DNA of 64,000 nucleotides, taken from the NCBI RefSeq assembly GCF_900105515.1, contig NZ_FNSY01000001.1, positions 5,816,001 through 5,880,000 of the forward strand, written 5' to 3'. Below, in pieces: positions 41,640-50,262 of the stretch (the stretch's first letter is position 1; every line of letters starts with the position of its first letter). A program made the translations under genes and the position numbers. Source of the stretch: Streptomyces sp. 2131.1 (lineage in GTDB: Bacteria; Actinomycetota; Actinomycetes; Streptomycetales; Streptomycetaceae). The notes beneath the pieces were generated by a model. The model was not told where the DNA came from and ran no database searches. It saw only the letters and a program-made list of their open reading frames with translations.

Positions 41640-43180
41640 GCAGCGTCGAAGAGCAGCCGGAGCCCCCCGTCGAGCCGTACCGCCCCGGGCGGTGGATCGC
41701 GCTGGCCGTCCTCGTACTCGCCGTGCTCCTTGTGGCCGTCGACGCGACCGTGCTCGGCCTGGCGACCCCGTTCCTCAGCGAGGACCTGGAGCCGACCGGC
41801 ACCCAGCTGCTCTGGATCGGTGACGTCTACTCGTTCGTCATCGCCGGGCTCCTGGTCTCCATGGGCAGCCTCGGCGACCGCATCGGCCGCAAGAAGCTGC
41901 TGCTGTGCGGCGCCACCGCCTTCGGCGCGGTCTCCGTGCTCAACGCGTACGCGCACACGCCCGAGATGATGATCGTGGCGCGGGCCCTGCTCGGCGTCGC
42001 AGGCGCCACCCTGATGCCGTCCACCCTCGCCCTGATCCGCAACCTCTTCCACGACCCCCGCGAGCGCAGCCTCGCCATCGGCATCTGGGGCGCGATGGCC
42101 TCGGCCGGCGCCGCGGTCGGGCCGGTCGTCGGCGGCTTCCTGCTCGAACACTTCTGGTGGGGCTCGGTCTTCCTGATCAACCTCCCCGTCATGGCGGTGC
42201 TCGTCGCGGTCGGCATCAAGATGATCCCCGAGTCGAAGAACCCGGCGCCCGGCCCCTGGGACCTGCCGAGCGTGGGCCTCTCCCTGGTCGGGATGATCGG
42301 GGTCGTCTACGCCATCAAGGAGATGGCCGCCCACGGCGTGAGCTGGACCTCCGCCCTGGTGGGCGTCGCCGGGCTGCTGGCGCTGATCTGGTTCGTACGC
42401 CGTCAGTTCCGGCTTACCGCGCCGCTGCTTGACATGCGGCTCTTCCACCACCGGGGCTTCTCCGGCGCGGTCCTGGCCGACCTGCTGACCATCCTCGGCC
42501 TGTCCGGGCTCGTCTTCTTCCTCTCCCAGTTCCTCCAGCTGGTGCAGGGGCGCGGTCCGCTGGAGGCCGGGCTCGCCGAACTGCCCGCCGCCGTCGGCGC
42601 CGTCACCGCGGGCCTGCTGGCCGGCACGGTCGCCCGGCGGTTCACCGTACGGGTGGTGGTGTCCGGCGGGCTCGGCGCGATCGGCGTGGCGCTGGCCGCG
42701 GTCGCCGCCGTCCACCGGGACACGGCCTACCCGCTGATCGGCGCGCTGCTCCTGATCGTCGGCGTCGGCGCGGGCTTCGCGTTCACCGTGACCTCGGACG
42801 TGATCCTGTCCAGCGTCCCCAAGGAACACGCCGGTTCCGCCTCCGCGGTCTCCGAGACGGCGTACGAGCTCGGCGCCGCCCTCGGCATCGCGCTGCTCGG
42901 CTCCATCGTGACCGGGGCCTACAAGAGCTTCCAGGCCCCGCCCGGCACCCCGACGGCCGTCTCGGACGCCGCGCACGAATCGCTCGGCGGCGCCGTGGAG
43001 TCCTCGCACCTGCTGCCGCCGCACGAGGCCCACGAACTGGTCTCCTCGGCCCAGGACGCCTTCGTGGACGGGCTGCACCTCGCCTCGGTCGTCGGCGCGA
43101 TCGTGCTCCTGGTGACGGCCGCCGCCGCCTGGTTCCTGCTGCGCGGGCAGGAGCTGGAGGAGGGCATCGTCCACGACTAG
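41636..43180 (+). CDS. DHA2 family MFS drug exporter
   Basis: 514 residues with 14 predicted membrane segments. MFS motifs: VAVDATVLGLATPFLSEDL (motif D1), GSLGDRIGRKKLLLCG (motif A) and ALLGVAGATLMPSTLALIRN (motif B/C region with GPVVGGFLLEHFWWGS). This is the EmrB/QacA type that exports lipophilic cations or antibiotics using protons. Substrate unknown; controlled with the tetR gene. Confidence 0.93.
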   Translation: MSSVEEQPEPPVEPYRPGRWIALAVLVLAVLLVAVDATVLGLATPFLSEDLEPTGTQLLWIGDVYSFVIAGLLVSMGSLGDRIGRKKLLLCGATAFGAVSVLNAYAHTPEMMIVARALLGVAGATLMPSTLALIRNLFHDPRERSLAIGIWGAMASAGAAVGPVVGGFLLEHFWWGSVFLINLPVMAVLVAVGIKMIPESKNPAPGPWDLPSVGLSLVGMIGVVYAIKEMAAHGVSWTSALVGVAGLLALIWFVRRQFRLTAPLLDMRLFHHRGFSGAVLADLLTILGLSGLVFFLSQFLQLVQGRGPLEAGLAELPAAVGAVTAGLLAGTVARRFTVRVVVSGGLGAIGVALAAVAAVHRDTAYPLIGALLLIVGVGAGFAFTVTSDVILSSVPKEHAGSASAVSETAYELGAALGIALLGSIVTGAYKSFQAPPGTPTAVSDAAHESLGGAVESSHLLPPHEAHELVSSAQDAFVDGLHLASVVGAIVLLVTAAAAWFLLRGQELEEGIVHD

Positions 43181-43197
43181 CCCCGGCCCCGGACACG

Positions 43198-43236
43198 CGT
43201 GAGGGCCCGCCCCCGGACCGGGGACGGGCCCTCACG
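43198..43236. terminator. Terminator between MFS and PlsC genes
   Basis: 12-bp stem CGTGAGGGCCCG (43198-43209) with CGGGCCCTCACG (43225-43236), and a smaller CCCCGG/CCGGGG stem inside the loop. Shared by two convergent genes. Confidence 0.8.
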
Positions 43237-43248
43237 TACGTCAGCGGA

Positions 43249-43920
43249 TCAGGCCGCCTTCGCCTTGGTCGCGTACATGTCGACGTACTCCTGTCCGGAC
43301 AGCCGCATCACCTCGGCCATCACGGAGTCCGTCACCGCCCGCAGCACATAGCGGTCGCGGTCCATGCCCTCGTACCGGGAGAACTCCATCGGCTCACCGA
43401 AGCGCACCGTGACCTTGCCCGGCCGGGGCAGACCCGAGCCGCCCGGCTGGAGCTTGTCGGTGCCGATCATCGCGAACGGCACCACCGGCGCACCCGTCAT
43501 CAGCGTCAGCCGCGCGATGCCCGTACGGCCCCGGTAGAGCCGGCCGTCGGGGGAGCGGGTGCCCTCCGGGTAGATCGCGAAGGCCTTGCCCTCCTCCAGG
43601 ATCCGCCGGCCCGTCATCAGCGCCGCGACACCGCCGCGCCCGCCGTCGCGGTCCACCGGGATCATGCCGACGCCCGTGAAGAACCAGGCCATCAGCCTGC
43701 CCTTGATCCCCTTGCCCGTGACGTACTCGTCCTTGCCGATGAAGAACACCGGCCGGTCGCAGCAGATCGGCATGATCATCGAGTCGATGAACGTGAGGTG
43801 GTTGCCCGCCAGGATCACCGGCCCGGAGCCCGGGATGTTCTCGATGCCCTCCATCCGGGGACGGAACATCAGGCGCAGGATCGGTCCGAGCACTGCCTTG
43901 ATGAGTGCGAGACGGGACAA
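43249..43920 (-). CDS. 1-acyl-sn-glycerol-3-phosphate acyltransferase (PlsC family)
   Basis: 223 residues from TTG 43920, chosen for the GGAGGAA site five bases before it; no ATG or GTG is better placed. Motif I is NHLTFIDSMIMP (His41, Asp46), motif II around DRDGGRGGVAAL, motif III AIYPEGTRSPDGRLYRG and motif IV VVPFAMIG. It transfers an acyl chain to lysophosphatidate or a related acceptor at the membrane. C-terminus ends in Lys-rich residues. Streptomycetes have several paralogues. Confidence 0.92.
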   Translation of the reverse strand: MSRLALIKAVLGPILRLMFRPRMEGIENIPGSGPVILAGNHLTFIDSMIMPICCDRPVFFIGKDEYVTGKGIKGRLMAWFFTGVGMIPVDRDGGRGGVAALMTGRRILEEGKAFAIYPEGTRSPDGRLYRGRTGIARLTLMTGAPVVPFAMIGTDKLQPGGSGLPRPGKVTVRFGEPMEFSRYEGMDRDRYVLRAVTDSVMAEVMRLSGQEYVDMYATKAKAA

Positions 43921-44154
43921 CGCTTCCTCCGGTGTAGTGGCCGGGCCGGCCGGGGTGACGGATTGTAAAGGTCCATGCAGGTGAGGACGATACTCGCGGG
44001 TACCGGCCGATCGCACGTCGGGTTCACGCATCGGATACACCGTGTTGACATGTGTTCGCGCCATGTTCGTCCAGGTGCCGCCCCCGTGACCGTACCCGTG
44101 CCTACGCTCGATCCTCGCTCGACAGGTGCCGTACATCACATGCGAGGAGCATTT

Positions 44155-45312
44155 ATGACAGAGCGTGCGCAGGCCGCGCCGGGACGACGGACCGTCATCG
44201 GGGCGGGGGCGGCCGCCCTCACGACCGCCGCCCTGGGCGTCACCGCAACGGCGCAGGCGGCCGACCGCAACGGCGGACACGGCGGCCACCGCCTCGACCT
44301 GCCCGTCCCCACGGTCATCGGCCACCGGGGCACCAGCGGCTACCGTCCCGAACACACCCTGGGCTCCTACCAGCTCGCTCTCGACATGGGCGCGCACATC
44401 ATCGAGCAGGACCTCGTCCCGACCCGCGACGGCCACCTCGTCTGCCGCCACGAGAACGACATCACCGCCACCACCGACGTCTCCGCGCACCCCGAGTTCG
44501 CGAACCGCAGGACCACCAAGAGCGTCGACGGCGTCTCCCTCACCGGCTGGTTCACCGAGGACTTCACCCTCGCCGAGCTGAAGACGCTGCGCGCCAAGGA
44601 GCGCATCCCGGCCAATCGCCAGAAGAACACGCTCTACGACGGCCGCTGGGACATCCCCACCTTCGAGGAGGTCCTGCGCTGGGCCGACCGCGAGGGCCGC
44701 CGCCGCGGAAAGCCCGTCTGGCTATACGTCGAGACCAAGCACCCCACCTACTTCCGGGGCCTCGGACTCGGCCTGGAGGAGCCGCTCGCCAAGCTGCTGC
44801 GCCGCTACGGACGGCACCGCGCCCAGTCCCCGCTGATCCTCCAGTCCTTCGAACCCGGCAGCGTCCAGCGCCTGGCCGGGCTCGTCGCCACCCCGCGCAT
44901 CGTCCTGCTCTCCGGCACGGGCACCCGCCCCTGGGACTTCGAGGTGTCCGGCGACCCGCGCACCACGGACGACCTGGTGAAGCCGGCCGGCCTGAAGTGG
45001 ATGGCCTCCTTCGCCCAGGGCATCGGCCCCACCCTGGACCTGATCATCCCCAAGGACGCCGCCGGCCGGCTCACCGAGCCCACCACCCTGGTGCGCGACG
45101 CCCACACGCAGGGCCTCGTCCTGCACCCGTACACGATGCGCAACGAGAACACCTTCCTGCCCGCCGACTTCCGGCGTGGCACCGATCCCAACGCGTACGG
45201 GGACGCCTTCGGCGCATTCGCCGCGTACTTCGCGACCGGGATCGACGGGATCTTCTCCGACAACCCGGACACCGCCCTGCTCGCGGCGGCGGACTTCACG
45301 GCGAAGCGGTAG
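44155..45312 (+). CDS. Secreted glycerophosphodiester phosphodiesterase
   Basis: 385 residues from ATG 44155, with GAGGAG 7 bases upstream. An N-terminal TAT-like signal (GRRTVIGAGAAALTTAALGV) ends near AQA-AD. The GDPD barrel shows VIGHRGTSGYRPEHTLGSYQ (catalytic His pair with the next His), IEQDLVPTRDGHLVCRHEND and GIDGIFSDNPDTAL. It hydrolyses glycerophosphodiesters to glycerol-3-phosphate outside the cell, helping phosphate or carbon supply, and might act on teichoic acid. Confidence 0.93.
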   Translation: MTERAQAAPGRRTVIGAGAAALTTAALGVTATAQAADRNGGHGGHRLDLPVPTVIGHRGTSGYRPEHTLGSYQLALDMGAHIIEQDLVPTRDGHLVCRHENDITATTDVSAHPEFANRRTTKSVDGVSLTGWFTEDFTLAELKTLRAKERIPANRQKNTLYDGRWDIPTFEEVLRWADREGRRRGKPVWLYVETKHPTYFRGLGLGLEEPLAKLLRRYGRHRAQSPLILQSFEPGSVQRLAGLVATPRIVLLSGTGTRPWDFEVSGDPRTTDDLVKPAGLKWMASFAQGIGPTLDLIIPKDAAGRLTEPTTLVRDAHTQGLVLHPYTMRNENTFLPADFRRGTDPNAYGDAFGAFAAYFATGIDGIFSDNPDTALLAAADFTAKR

Positions 45313-45358
45313 GACGGCGGACCCGACTCCCCGTCAGCGACTCGCTTCCGTCACATCG

Positions 45359-45388
45359 CAGGGGAGTTGGGTATGTCACAGGGGAGTT
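45359..45388. repeat. Two CAGGGGAGTT direct repeats 20 bp apart
   Basis: CAGGGGAGTT occurs at 45359-45368 and 45379-45388, each preceded by GTCACA (with three extra bases in the first). The two-turn spacing suits a tandem binding site upstream of the GNAT gene, but no regulator is identifiable. Confidence 0.45.
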
Positions 45389-45516
45389 TGGTCCTCATCC
45401 GTTCCCGATGCCTTGGATGTCTGCGCAGAATGCTCGCGGCGGAGGTTGTCGCTCCTCGACCGTGGGCAAGGAGCAGTGGACAACCGGCGGATCAGGTGAG
45501 CGGGAGGCATGCGCAC

Positions 45517-46023
45517 ATGGGCATGAGCGTGATCATCTCGGCGGCGGGCACGCACGACGCCGAAGAGATTCTGAAGCTGCAGTACCTCTGTTTCCAGAGC
45601 GAGGCGGAGCTGTACGGCAATTACCGCATCGACCCGCTCGTCCAGACCCTCGACTCGGTCCGCGCCGAGATCGCGGAGGACCTGGTGTACGTGGCCCGGC
45701 TCGGCGACGAGGTCGTCGGCTCGGTACGCGGCTCGACCGACCAGGAGGGCACGGGCCGGATCGGCCGGCTCTGCGTACACCCGCGCCTCCGCGGCCACGG
45801 TCTCGGCGCCCGGCTGCTCGGGGCGGCGGAGGCGGGCCTCGCCGACGAGCGCGCCGCCATCCGCTTCCGGCTGCACACCGGCCACCGCAGCGAGGCAAAC
45901 CTGAGGCTCTACCAGCGCGCGGGCTACGCCGCCGTGGGCAACGCACCCGGCAGCGACGGGGTCATGATGATCCTGCTGGAGAAGGAGGCCCCGGCCCCGG
46001 CCGCCTACGTGGCCAGCGCCTGA
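45517..46023 (+). CDS. GNAT family N-acetyltransferase
   Basis: 168 residues from ATG 45517 behind GGGAGG. The acetyl-CoA loop is IGRLCVHPRLRGHGLGARLL (R-x-x-G-x-G/A pattern), followed by HTGHRSEANLRLYQRAGYAA. The N-terminal part has EILKLQYLCFQSEAELYGNY. Substrate unknown, possibly an amine or antibiotic. Stands alone. Confidence 0.9.
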   Translation: MGMSVIISAAGTHDAEEILKLQYLCFQSEAELYGNYRIDPLVQTLDSVRAEIAEDLVYVARLGDEVVGSVRGSTDQEGTGRIGRLCVHPRLRGHGLGARLLGAAEAGLADERAAIRFRLHTGHRSEANLRLYQRAGYAAVGNAPGSDGVMMILLEKEAPAPAAYVASA

Positions 46024-46047
46024 CCGTACGGGCGCCGCGCCCTGCCG

Positions 46048-46485
46048 TTACGCGGTACGGGCGCGGCGCAGCCACATCATTCCGGTGACCGGCAGGATCA
46101 CCGGAATGAACAGGTAGTCCCGGCCGCAGTACGACCACACGGTCGCATCGGCGAACGCGGACGGCTCCACCAGCGTCCACGTCCCCACCACCAGCACCCC
46201 GACCAGCTCCGCGGCGCAGCACACCAGCGCCGTCCGGCGGGCCCGTTCACCGCCGCGCACCAGCGAGTACGTGATGAAGCCGTAGACGAGCGCGGCGACC
46301 GCCGACAGCACATAGGCCAGGGGCGCGCGGCCGAAGTCCAGGATCATCTGGACGATCGAGCGGGACGCCGCCGCCACGGTGAACACGCCGTAGAACCAGA
46401 CCAGGACGCGCCCGGGACCGGTGCCGAGGTCGAAGGGGCGCTTCTCGCCGCCGGCCGTCGCCTGCGTGGTGTCGGTGTCGGTCAC
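46048..46485 (-). CDS. Four-helix membrane protein of unknown function
   Basis: 145 residues from GTG 46485, which lies two bases after the stop of the upstream gene and behind GGGGAAG. About four hydrophobic segments (VLVWFYGVFTVAAASRSIVQ, APLAYVLSAVAALVYGFITY, TALVCCAAELVGVLVVGTWT, YLFIPVILPVTGMMWLRR). I do not recognise the family with certainty. It is coupled to the preceding membrane protein gene. Confidence 0.8.
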   Translation of the reverse strand: MTDTDTTQATAGGEKRPFDLGTGPGRVLVWFYGVFTVAAASRSIVQMILDFGRAPLAYVLSAVAALVYGFITYSLVRGGERARRTALVCCAAELVGVLVVGTWTLVEPSAFADATVWSYCGRDYLFIPVILPVTGMMWLRRARTA

Positions 46486-46487
46486 GG

Positions 46488-46847
46488 TCAGCTTCCCCAG
46501 ATGTCGTAGAGCCGTACTTCGAGGACGGCCAGGACGACCGCGCCCGCCGCCACCGTCACCGAACCCCAGCGGGTCCGCTCGCTCAGCGACAGGAACCCGG
46601 CCGCCGGCACGGCGAGGAACGCCCCCGCCAGATAGGCGATGAAGATGGTCATGCCTTGCTCGGGCCGCTCGCCGCGGGCCAGTTGAACGATCCCCACGAC
46701 CAGCTGCGCCAGGGCCAGCAGCGAGACGACGGCCATGCCGATGAAGTGCCAGTCCTTGGTGGGCTGGTCCCGGTAGGCGGCGTATCCGCACCAGGCGGCG
46801 AGGGCGAGGGCGGCCGCGGCGACCGCGATCGTCAGGGCGTCGAGCAT
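46488..46847 (-). CDS. Small integral membrane protein of unknown function
   Basis: 119 residues with four hydrophobic segments (LTIAVAAAALALAAWCGYAA, FIGMAVVSLLALAQLVVGIV, MTIFIAYLAGAFLAVPAAGF, VTVAAGAVVLAVLEVRLYDI). First gene of a tightly coupled pair with the next membrane protein. Such pairs are conserved in streptomycetes. No catalytic or transport motif seen. Confidence 0.82.
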   Translation of the reverse strand: MLDALTIAVAAAALALAAWCGYAAYRDQPTKDWHFIGMAVVSLLALAQLVVGIVQLARGERPEQGMTIFIAYLAGAFLAVPAAGFLSLSERTRWGSVTVAAGAVVLAVLEVRLYDIWGS

Positions 46848-47072
46848 GAGCCGAGGGTATTACGGCGCGCCGGACCCGCCGCGTGCGCCCCCGGTTCGCC
46901 GCGGGAAGTGCGCCGGGGCGGTCGATCGTGGCCTTGACCACAGGGCGCGCCACCTCCGGGCGCCGGGGAATCGGCGACACCGGCCGCCTCATGGCTGCAT
47001 AAGCGCAGGTCAGAGCGGCGTGGCCGAAAACGGTCGGCCGATACGGATCTGCCGCACCGCCCCATCCATCAC

Positions 47073-47089
47073 TGTCCGCTATTCGGACA
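47073..47089. promoter_or_regulatory. TGTCCG palindrome upstream of metNIQ leader
   Basis: TGTCCG (47073-47078) and CGGACA (47084-47089) form a perfect inverted repeat with a five-base spacer, 42 bases before the leader peptide ATG. TTTACT (47118-47123) is a plausible -10 placing transcription start at or near the ATG. A repressor or activator for sulfur control could bind here. Confidence 0.45.
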
Positions 47090-47130
47090 ATCGGTCCGGT
47101 GGCAACCTCCCGTCTGTTTTACTTGTGCCC

Positions 47131-47217
47131 ATGACCACGACGAGCAGCCGCACCCTTGCGACCGAGGCGATCACGACGCCCGGTGCTCGTTGTATGTGTC
47201 GAATGCGCGCCTTCTGA
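47131..47217 (+). CDS. Leader peptide upstream of metNIQ (Cys-Met-Cys)
   Basis: A 28-codon frame from ATG 47131 to TGA 47217 begins MTTTSSRTLATEAITT and ends PGARCMCRMRAF. Cys-Met-Cys near the end, followed by Arg and Met, is the pattern of actinobacterial sulfur-amino-acid leader peptides. No ribosome site precedes it, so a leaderless message is likely, as known for Cys-rich upstream ORFs in mycobacteria. Ribosome pausing at these codons when Cys (or Met) is short would change folding of the next 220 bases and raise metNIQ expression. This role is inferred from position and composition. Confidence 0.75.
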   Translation: MTTTSSRTLATEAITTPGARCMCRMRAF

Positions 47218-47441
47218 GGGCCCACGACCGAGCCTCGCGCCCCGAAGCGAGACCCACTTTCCCGGCGAGTCCGCACCCAGCGGAACGAGCCCGCACGGGC
47301 CCCGGCCCGCGGTGACCGCCGCGCCCGGCCGCCCCGGGAATCCGCTCGGAACGTCCGATCGAAACGTCCGGATCACCCCCGGACGCATGCCCCGTGCCCG
47401 GCGGACACCGCGCCGCGCACTCGACAGTGACGGAAACCCCT
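47218..47441 (+). promoter_or_regulatory. metNIQ untranslated leader with hairpins
   Basis: 224 bases without a gene between the leader peptide and metN. Hairpins include CTCGC/GCGAG (47234-47251) and CGTCCGG/CCGGACG (47365-47371 with 47379-47385). No long U run follows, so any attenuation would be Rho-dependent or act on translation. Confidence 0.45.
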
Positions 47442-48506
47442 GTGATCACCACGACGGGCCTCACGAAGGTCTACCAGTCGCGCGACCGAGAGGTCACCGC
47501 CCTGGACGGCGTCGACCTGCACGTCCGCGAGGGCGAGGTGTACGGCGTCATCGGCCGCAGCGGCGCCGGTAAGTCCTCCCTGATCCGCTGCGTCAACCTC
47601 CTGGAACGCCCCACCTCGGGCACGGTGACCGTGGCCGGCCAGGACCTCACCGCCCTCGCGGGCCGGGGCCGCCGGGCCGGCAAGGAGCTGCGCGAGGCAC
47701 GCAGTCGCATCGGCATGGTCTTCCAGCACTTCAATCTGCTGGCATCCCGCACCGTGCGGCGCAACGTCGAGCTCCCGCTGGAGATCCTCGGCGTCACCGG
47801 TCGCGAACGCTCCCGCAAGGCCCTCGAACTCCTCGACCTGGTCGGCCTCGCCGACAAGGCCGACTCCTACCCGGGCCAGCTTTCCGGCGGCCAGAAGCAG
47901 CGCGTCGGCATCGCCCGCGCACTCGCCGGGGACCCCAAGGTGCTGCTCTCCGACGAGGCGACCTCGGCCCTGGACCCCGAGACCACCCGCTCCATCCTCC
48001 AGCTCCTGCGCGACCTCAATCAGCAGCTCGGGCTCACCGTCCTGCTCATCACCCACGAGATGGACGTCGTCAAGACCGTCTGCGACTCCGCCGCGCTGAT
48101 GCGGGGCGGCCGGGTCGTCGAGTCCGGCACCGTCGGCGAACTTCTCGCCACCCCCGGCTCCGAGCTGGCCCACGAGCTGTTCCCCGTCGGCGGCACCGCC
48201 TCCGCGCCGGACCGCACCGTCGTCGACGTCACCTTCCACGGCGAGGCCGCCGCCCGCCCGGTGATCTCGCAGCTCTCCCGTACGTACAACATCGACATCT
48301 CGATCCTGGGCGCCGCGATGGACACCGTCGGCGGCAGGCAGATCGGCCGCATGCGCATCGAACTGCCCGGCCGGTTCGAGGAGAACGTCGTCCCGATCGG
48401 CTTCCTGCGCGAGCAGGGGCTCCAGGCCGAGCTCGTCGACGGCGCGGACGCCGGGCCCGGCCCCGCAACCACCCCCGCACCGCTCACCAAGGAGGTGGCG
48501 AAGTGA
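47442..48506 (+). CDS. metN: Methionine ABC transporter ATP-binding protein
   Basis: 354 residues from GTG 47442 (VITTTGLTKVYQSRDREVTA); an in-frame GTG 15 bases earlier has no ribosome site. Walker A is GRSGAGKSS (residues 39-47), signature LSGGQKQR, Walker B VLLSDEATSALDPE and the switch His in LLITHEMDVVKTV. The C-terminal NIL domain (VVDVTFHGEAAARPVISQLS) binds methionine and gives trans-inhibition in MetN. It powers methionine uptake with metI and metQ. Confidence 0.95.
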   Translation: MITTTGLTKVYQSRDREVTALDGVDLHVREGEVYGVIGRSGAGKSSLIRCVNLLERPTSGTVTVAGQDLTALAGRGRRAGKELREARSRIGMVFQHFNLLASRTVRRNVELPLEILGVTGRERSRKALELLDLVGLADKADSYPGQLSGGQKQRVGIARALAGDPKVLLSDEATSALDPETTRSILQLLRDLNQQLGLTVLLITHEMDVVKTVCDSAALMRGGRVVESGTVGELLATPGSELAHELFPVGGTASAPDRTVVDVTFHGEAAARPVISQLSRTYNIDISILGAAMDTVGGRQIGRMRIELPGRFEENVVPIGFLREQGLQAELVDGADAGPGPATTPAPLTKEVAK

Positions 48507-49171
48507 CCTGGTCCGAAATGCAGCCGCTGCTGACGCAAGGCACCGTCGACACCCTCTACATGGTGCTGTGGTCCGCCCTCGTCACCGTCCTGGTCGGGCT
48601 GCCGCTCGGCGTCCTCCTCGTCCTCACGGACAAGGGCGGCCTGCTGCAGAACACCCCGGTGAACAAGGTCGTCGGCGTGATCGTGAACATCGGCCGCTCG
48701 CTGCCGTTCATCATCCTGCTGATCGCCCTGATCCCCTTCACCACCTGGGTCGTCGGCACCTTCATCGGCCCCACCGCGATGATCGTGCCGCTCGCCGTCG
48801 GCGCCATCCCGTTCTTCGCCCGGCTCGTCGAGACGGCGGTGCGCGAGGTCGACCACGGGCTCGTCGAGGCCGTCCAGTCCATGGGCGGTTCCATCACGAC
48901 GATCGTCCGCAAGGTCCTCCTCCCGCAGGCCCTGCCGTCCCTCGTCTCCGGCATCACCACCACCGTCATCGTGCTCATCGGCTACTCCGCGATGGCCGGC
49001 GCGGTCGGCGGCGAAGGACTCGGCTCCAAGGCCGTCACCTACGGATTCCAGCGCTTCGACAACCGCTTCATGCTGATCACCGTCGCGCTGCTGATCGTCA
49101 TCGTGACCCTCGTCCAGCTGATCGGCGACCTCGCCGTCCGCCTGCTGGCCCGCCGCGGCCGCACCGCCTGA
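48503..49171 (+). CDS. metI: Methionine ABC transporter permease
   Basis: 222 residues, GTG 48503 overlapping the metN stop. Five membrane segments; the EAA loop for MetN contact is VDHGLVEAVQSMGGSITTIV. Start MTWSEMQPLLTQGTVDTLYM is typical. It forms the channel dimer of the D-methionine/L-methionine importer. Confidence 0.95.
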   Translation: MTWSEMQPLLTQGTVDTLYMVLWSALVTVLVGLPLGVLLVLTDKGGLLQNTPVNKVVGVIVNIGRSLPFIILLIALIPFTTWVVGTFIGPTAMIVPLAVGAIPFFARLVETAVREVDHGLVEAVQSMGGSITTIVRKVLLPQALPSLVSGITTTVIVLIGYSAMAGAVGGEGLGSKAVTYGFQRFDNRFMLITVALLIVIVTLVQLIGDLAVRLLARRGRTA

Positions 49172-49243
49172 CTCCCTCTCCCCATCAAGCCCGCACTCCT
49201 TGTCCGGGCGCTCCACCATCACCACCTGAAAGAGGCACTTTTC

Positions 49244-50104
49244 GTGCGTACCAGCATCAAGATCACCGCCGCCGCCGCGGCCACCACCGCCCTCGCCCTC
49301 GGCCTCACCGCCTGCGGCACGGACTCCGACCCGTCCTCCAAGAGCGGCACCGCCGCCGACAGCTCCAAGGCCCTCGTCGTCGCCGCGTCCCCGACGCCGC
49401 ACGCCGACATCCTCGGCTTCGTCAAGAAGAACCTCGCCGACAAGGCCGGGCTCAAGCTGGAGGTCAAGGAGTTCACGGACTACGTCCTGCCGAACACCGC
49501 CACCGAGACCGGCCAGGTCGACGCCAACTTCTTCCAGCACCAGCCCTACCTGGACGACTTCAACAAGAAGAACGACACCCACCTGGTCTCCGTCGGCACG
49601 GTCCACCTGGAGCCCCTCGGCCTCTACTCCAAGAAGGTCAAGGGCCTCGACTCCATCAAGGCCGGCCAGACCATCGCCGTCCCCAACGACACCACCAACG
49701 AGGGCCGCGCGCTCCAGCTGCTCGCGCAGAACAACCTCATCACCCTCAAGGACGGCGTCGGCACCAGCGCCAAGCTGAGCGACATCACCGACAAGAAGGG
49801 CCTGGAGTTCAAGGAGCTGGAGGCCGCCACGGTCCCGCGCGCCCTGAACGACGTGGACGCCGCCGTCATCAACGGCAACTACGCCATCGAGGCCAAGCTC
49901 AAGCCCGCCAAGGACGCCCTCGTCCTGGAGAAGGCCGACGGCAACCCGTACGCCAACATCATCGCCGTGAAGAAGGGCAACGAGAAGGACCCCCGCGTCC
50001 AGAAGCTCGTGAAGCTCCTCCACTCCGACGAGGTCGAGAAGTTCATCGAGGACACCTACCAGGGCTCGGTCATTCCCGCCTTCGGTGACGCCGCCAAGTC
50101 CTGA
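49244..50104 (+). CDS. metQ: Methionine ABC transporter substrate-binding lipoprotein
   Basis: 286 residues, GTG start. Lipoprotein signal with lipobox LTAC (Cys at residue 24). The NLPA domain has VAASPTPHADILGFVKKNLA, FFQHQPYLDDFNKKN, VPNDTTNEGRALQLLAQNN and INGNYAIEAKLKPAKDAL. It is anchored to the outer face of the membrane and hands methionine to MetI. 72 bases after metI. Confidence 0.95.
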   Translation: MRTSIKITAAAAATTALALGLTACGTDSDPSSKSGTAADSSKALVVAASPTPHADILGFVKKNLADKAGLKLEVKEFTDYVLPNTATETGQVDANFFQHQPYLDDFNKKNDTHLVSVGTVHLEPLGLYSKKVKGLDSIKAGQTIAVPNDTTNEGRALQLLAQNNLITLKDGVGTSAKLSDITDKKGLEFKELEAATVPRALNDVDAAVINGNYAIEAKLKPAKDALVLEKADGNPYANIIAVKKGNEKDPRVQKLVKLLHSDEVEKFIEDTYQGSVIPAFGDAAKS

Positions 50105-50144
50105 CCCGTAGCCAAGTCCCGTCCCGTACACGGCACTTGCCCAA

Positions 50145-50181
50145 GGAGCCTCGCACATCCCGCCCGGGGGTGCGGGGCTCC
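50145..50181 (+). terminator. Terminator after metQ
   Basis: GGAGCC-T-CGCAC (50145-50155) pairs with GTGCG-G-GGCTCC (50170-50181), one mismatch, about 40 bases after the metQ stop. Confidence 0.7.
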
Positions 50182-50262
50182 GCCGTGCGGACCCGGCCAT
50201 GCGCGCCGTCCAGGTGATGCTGCATGCTGTGCATTTACACGGTCTTCGGCATGGAGCTGCGC

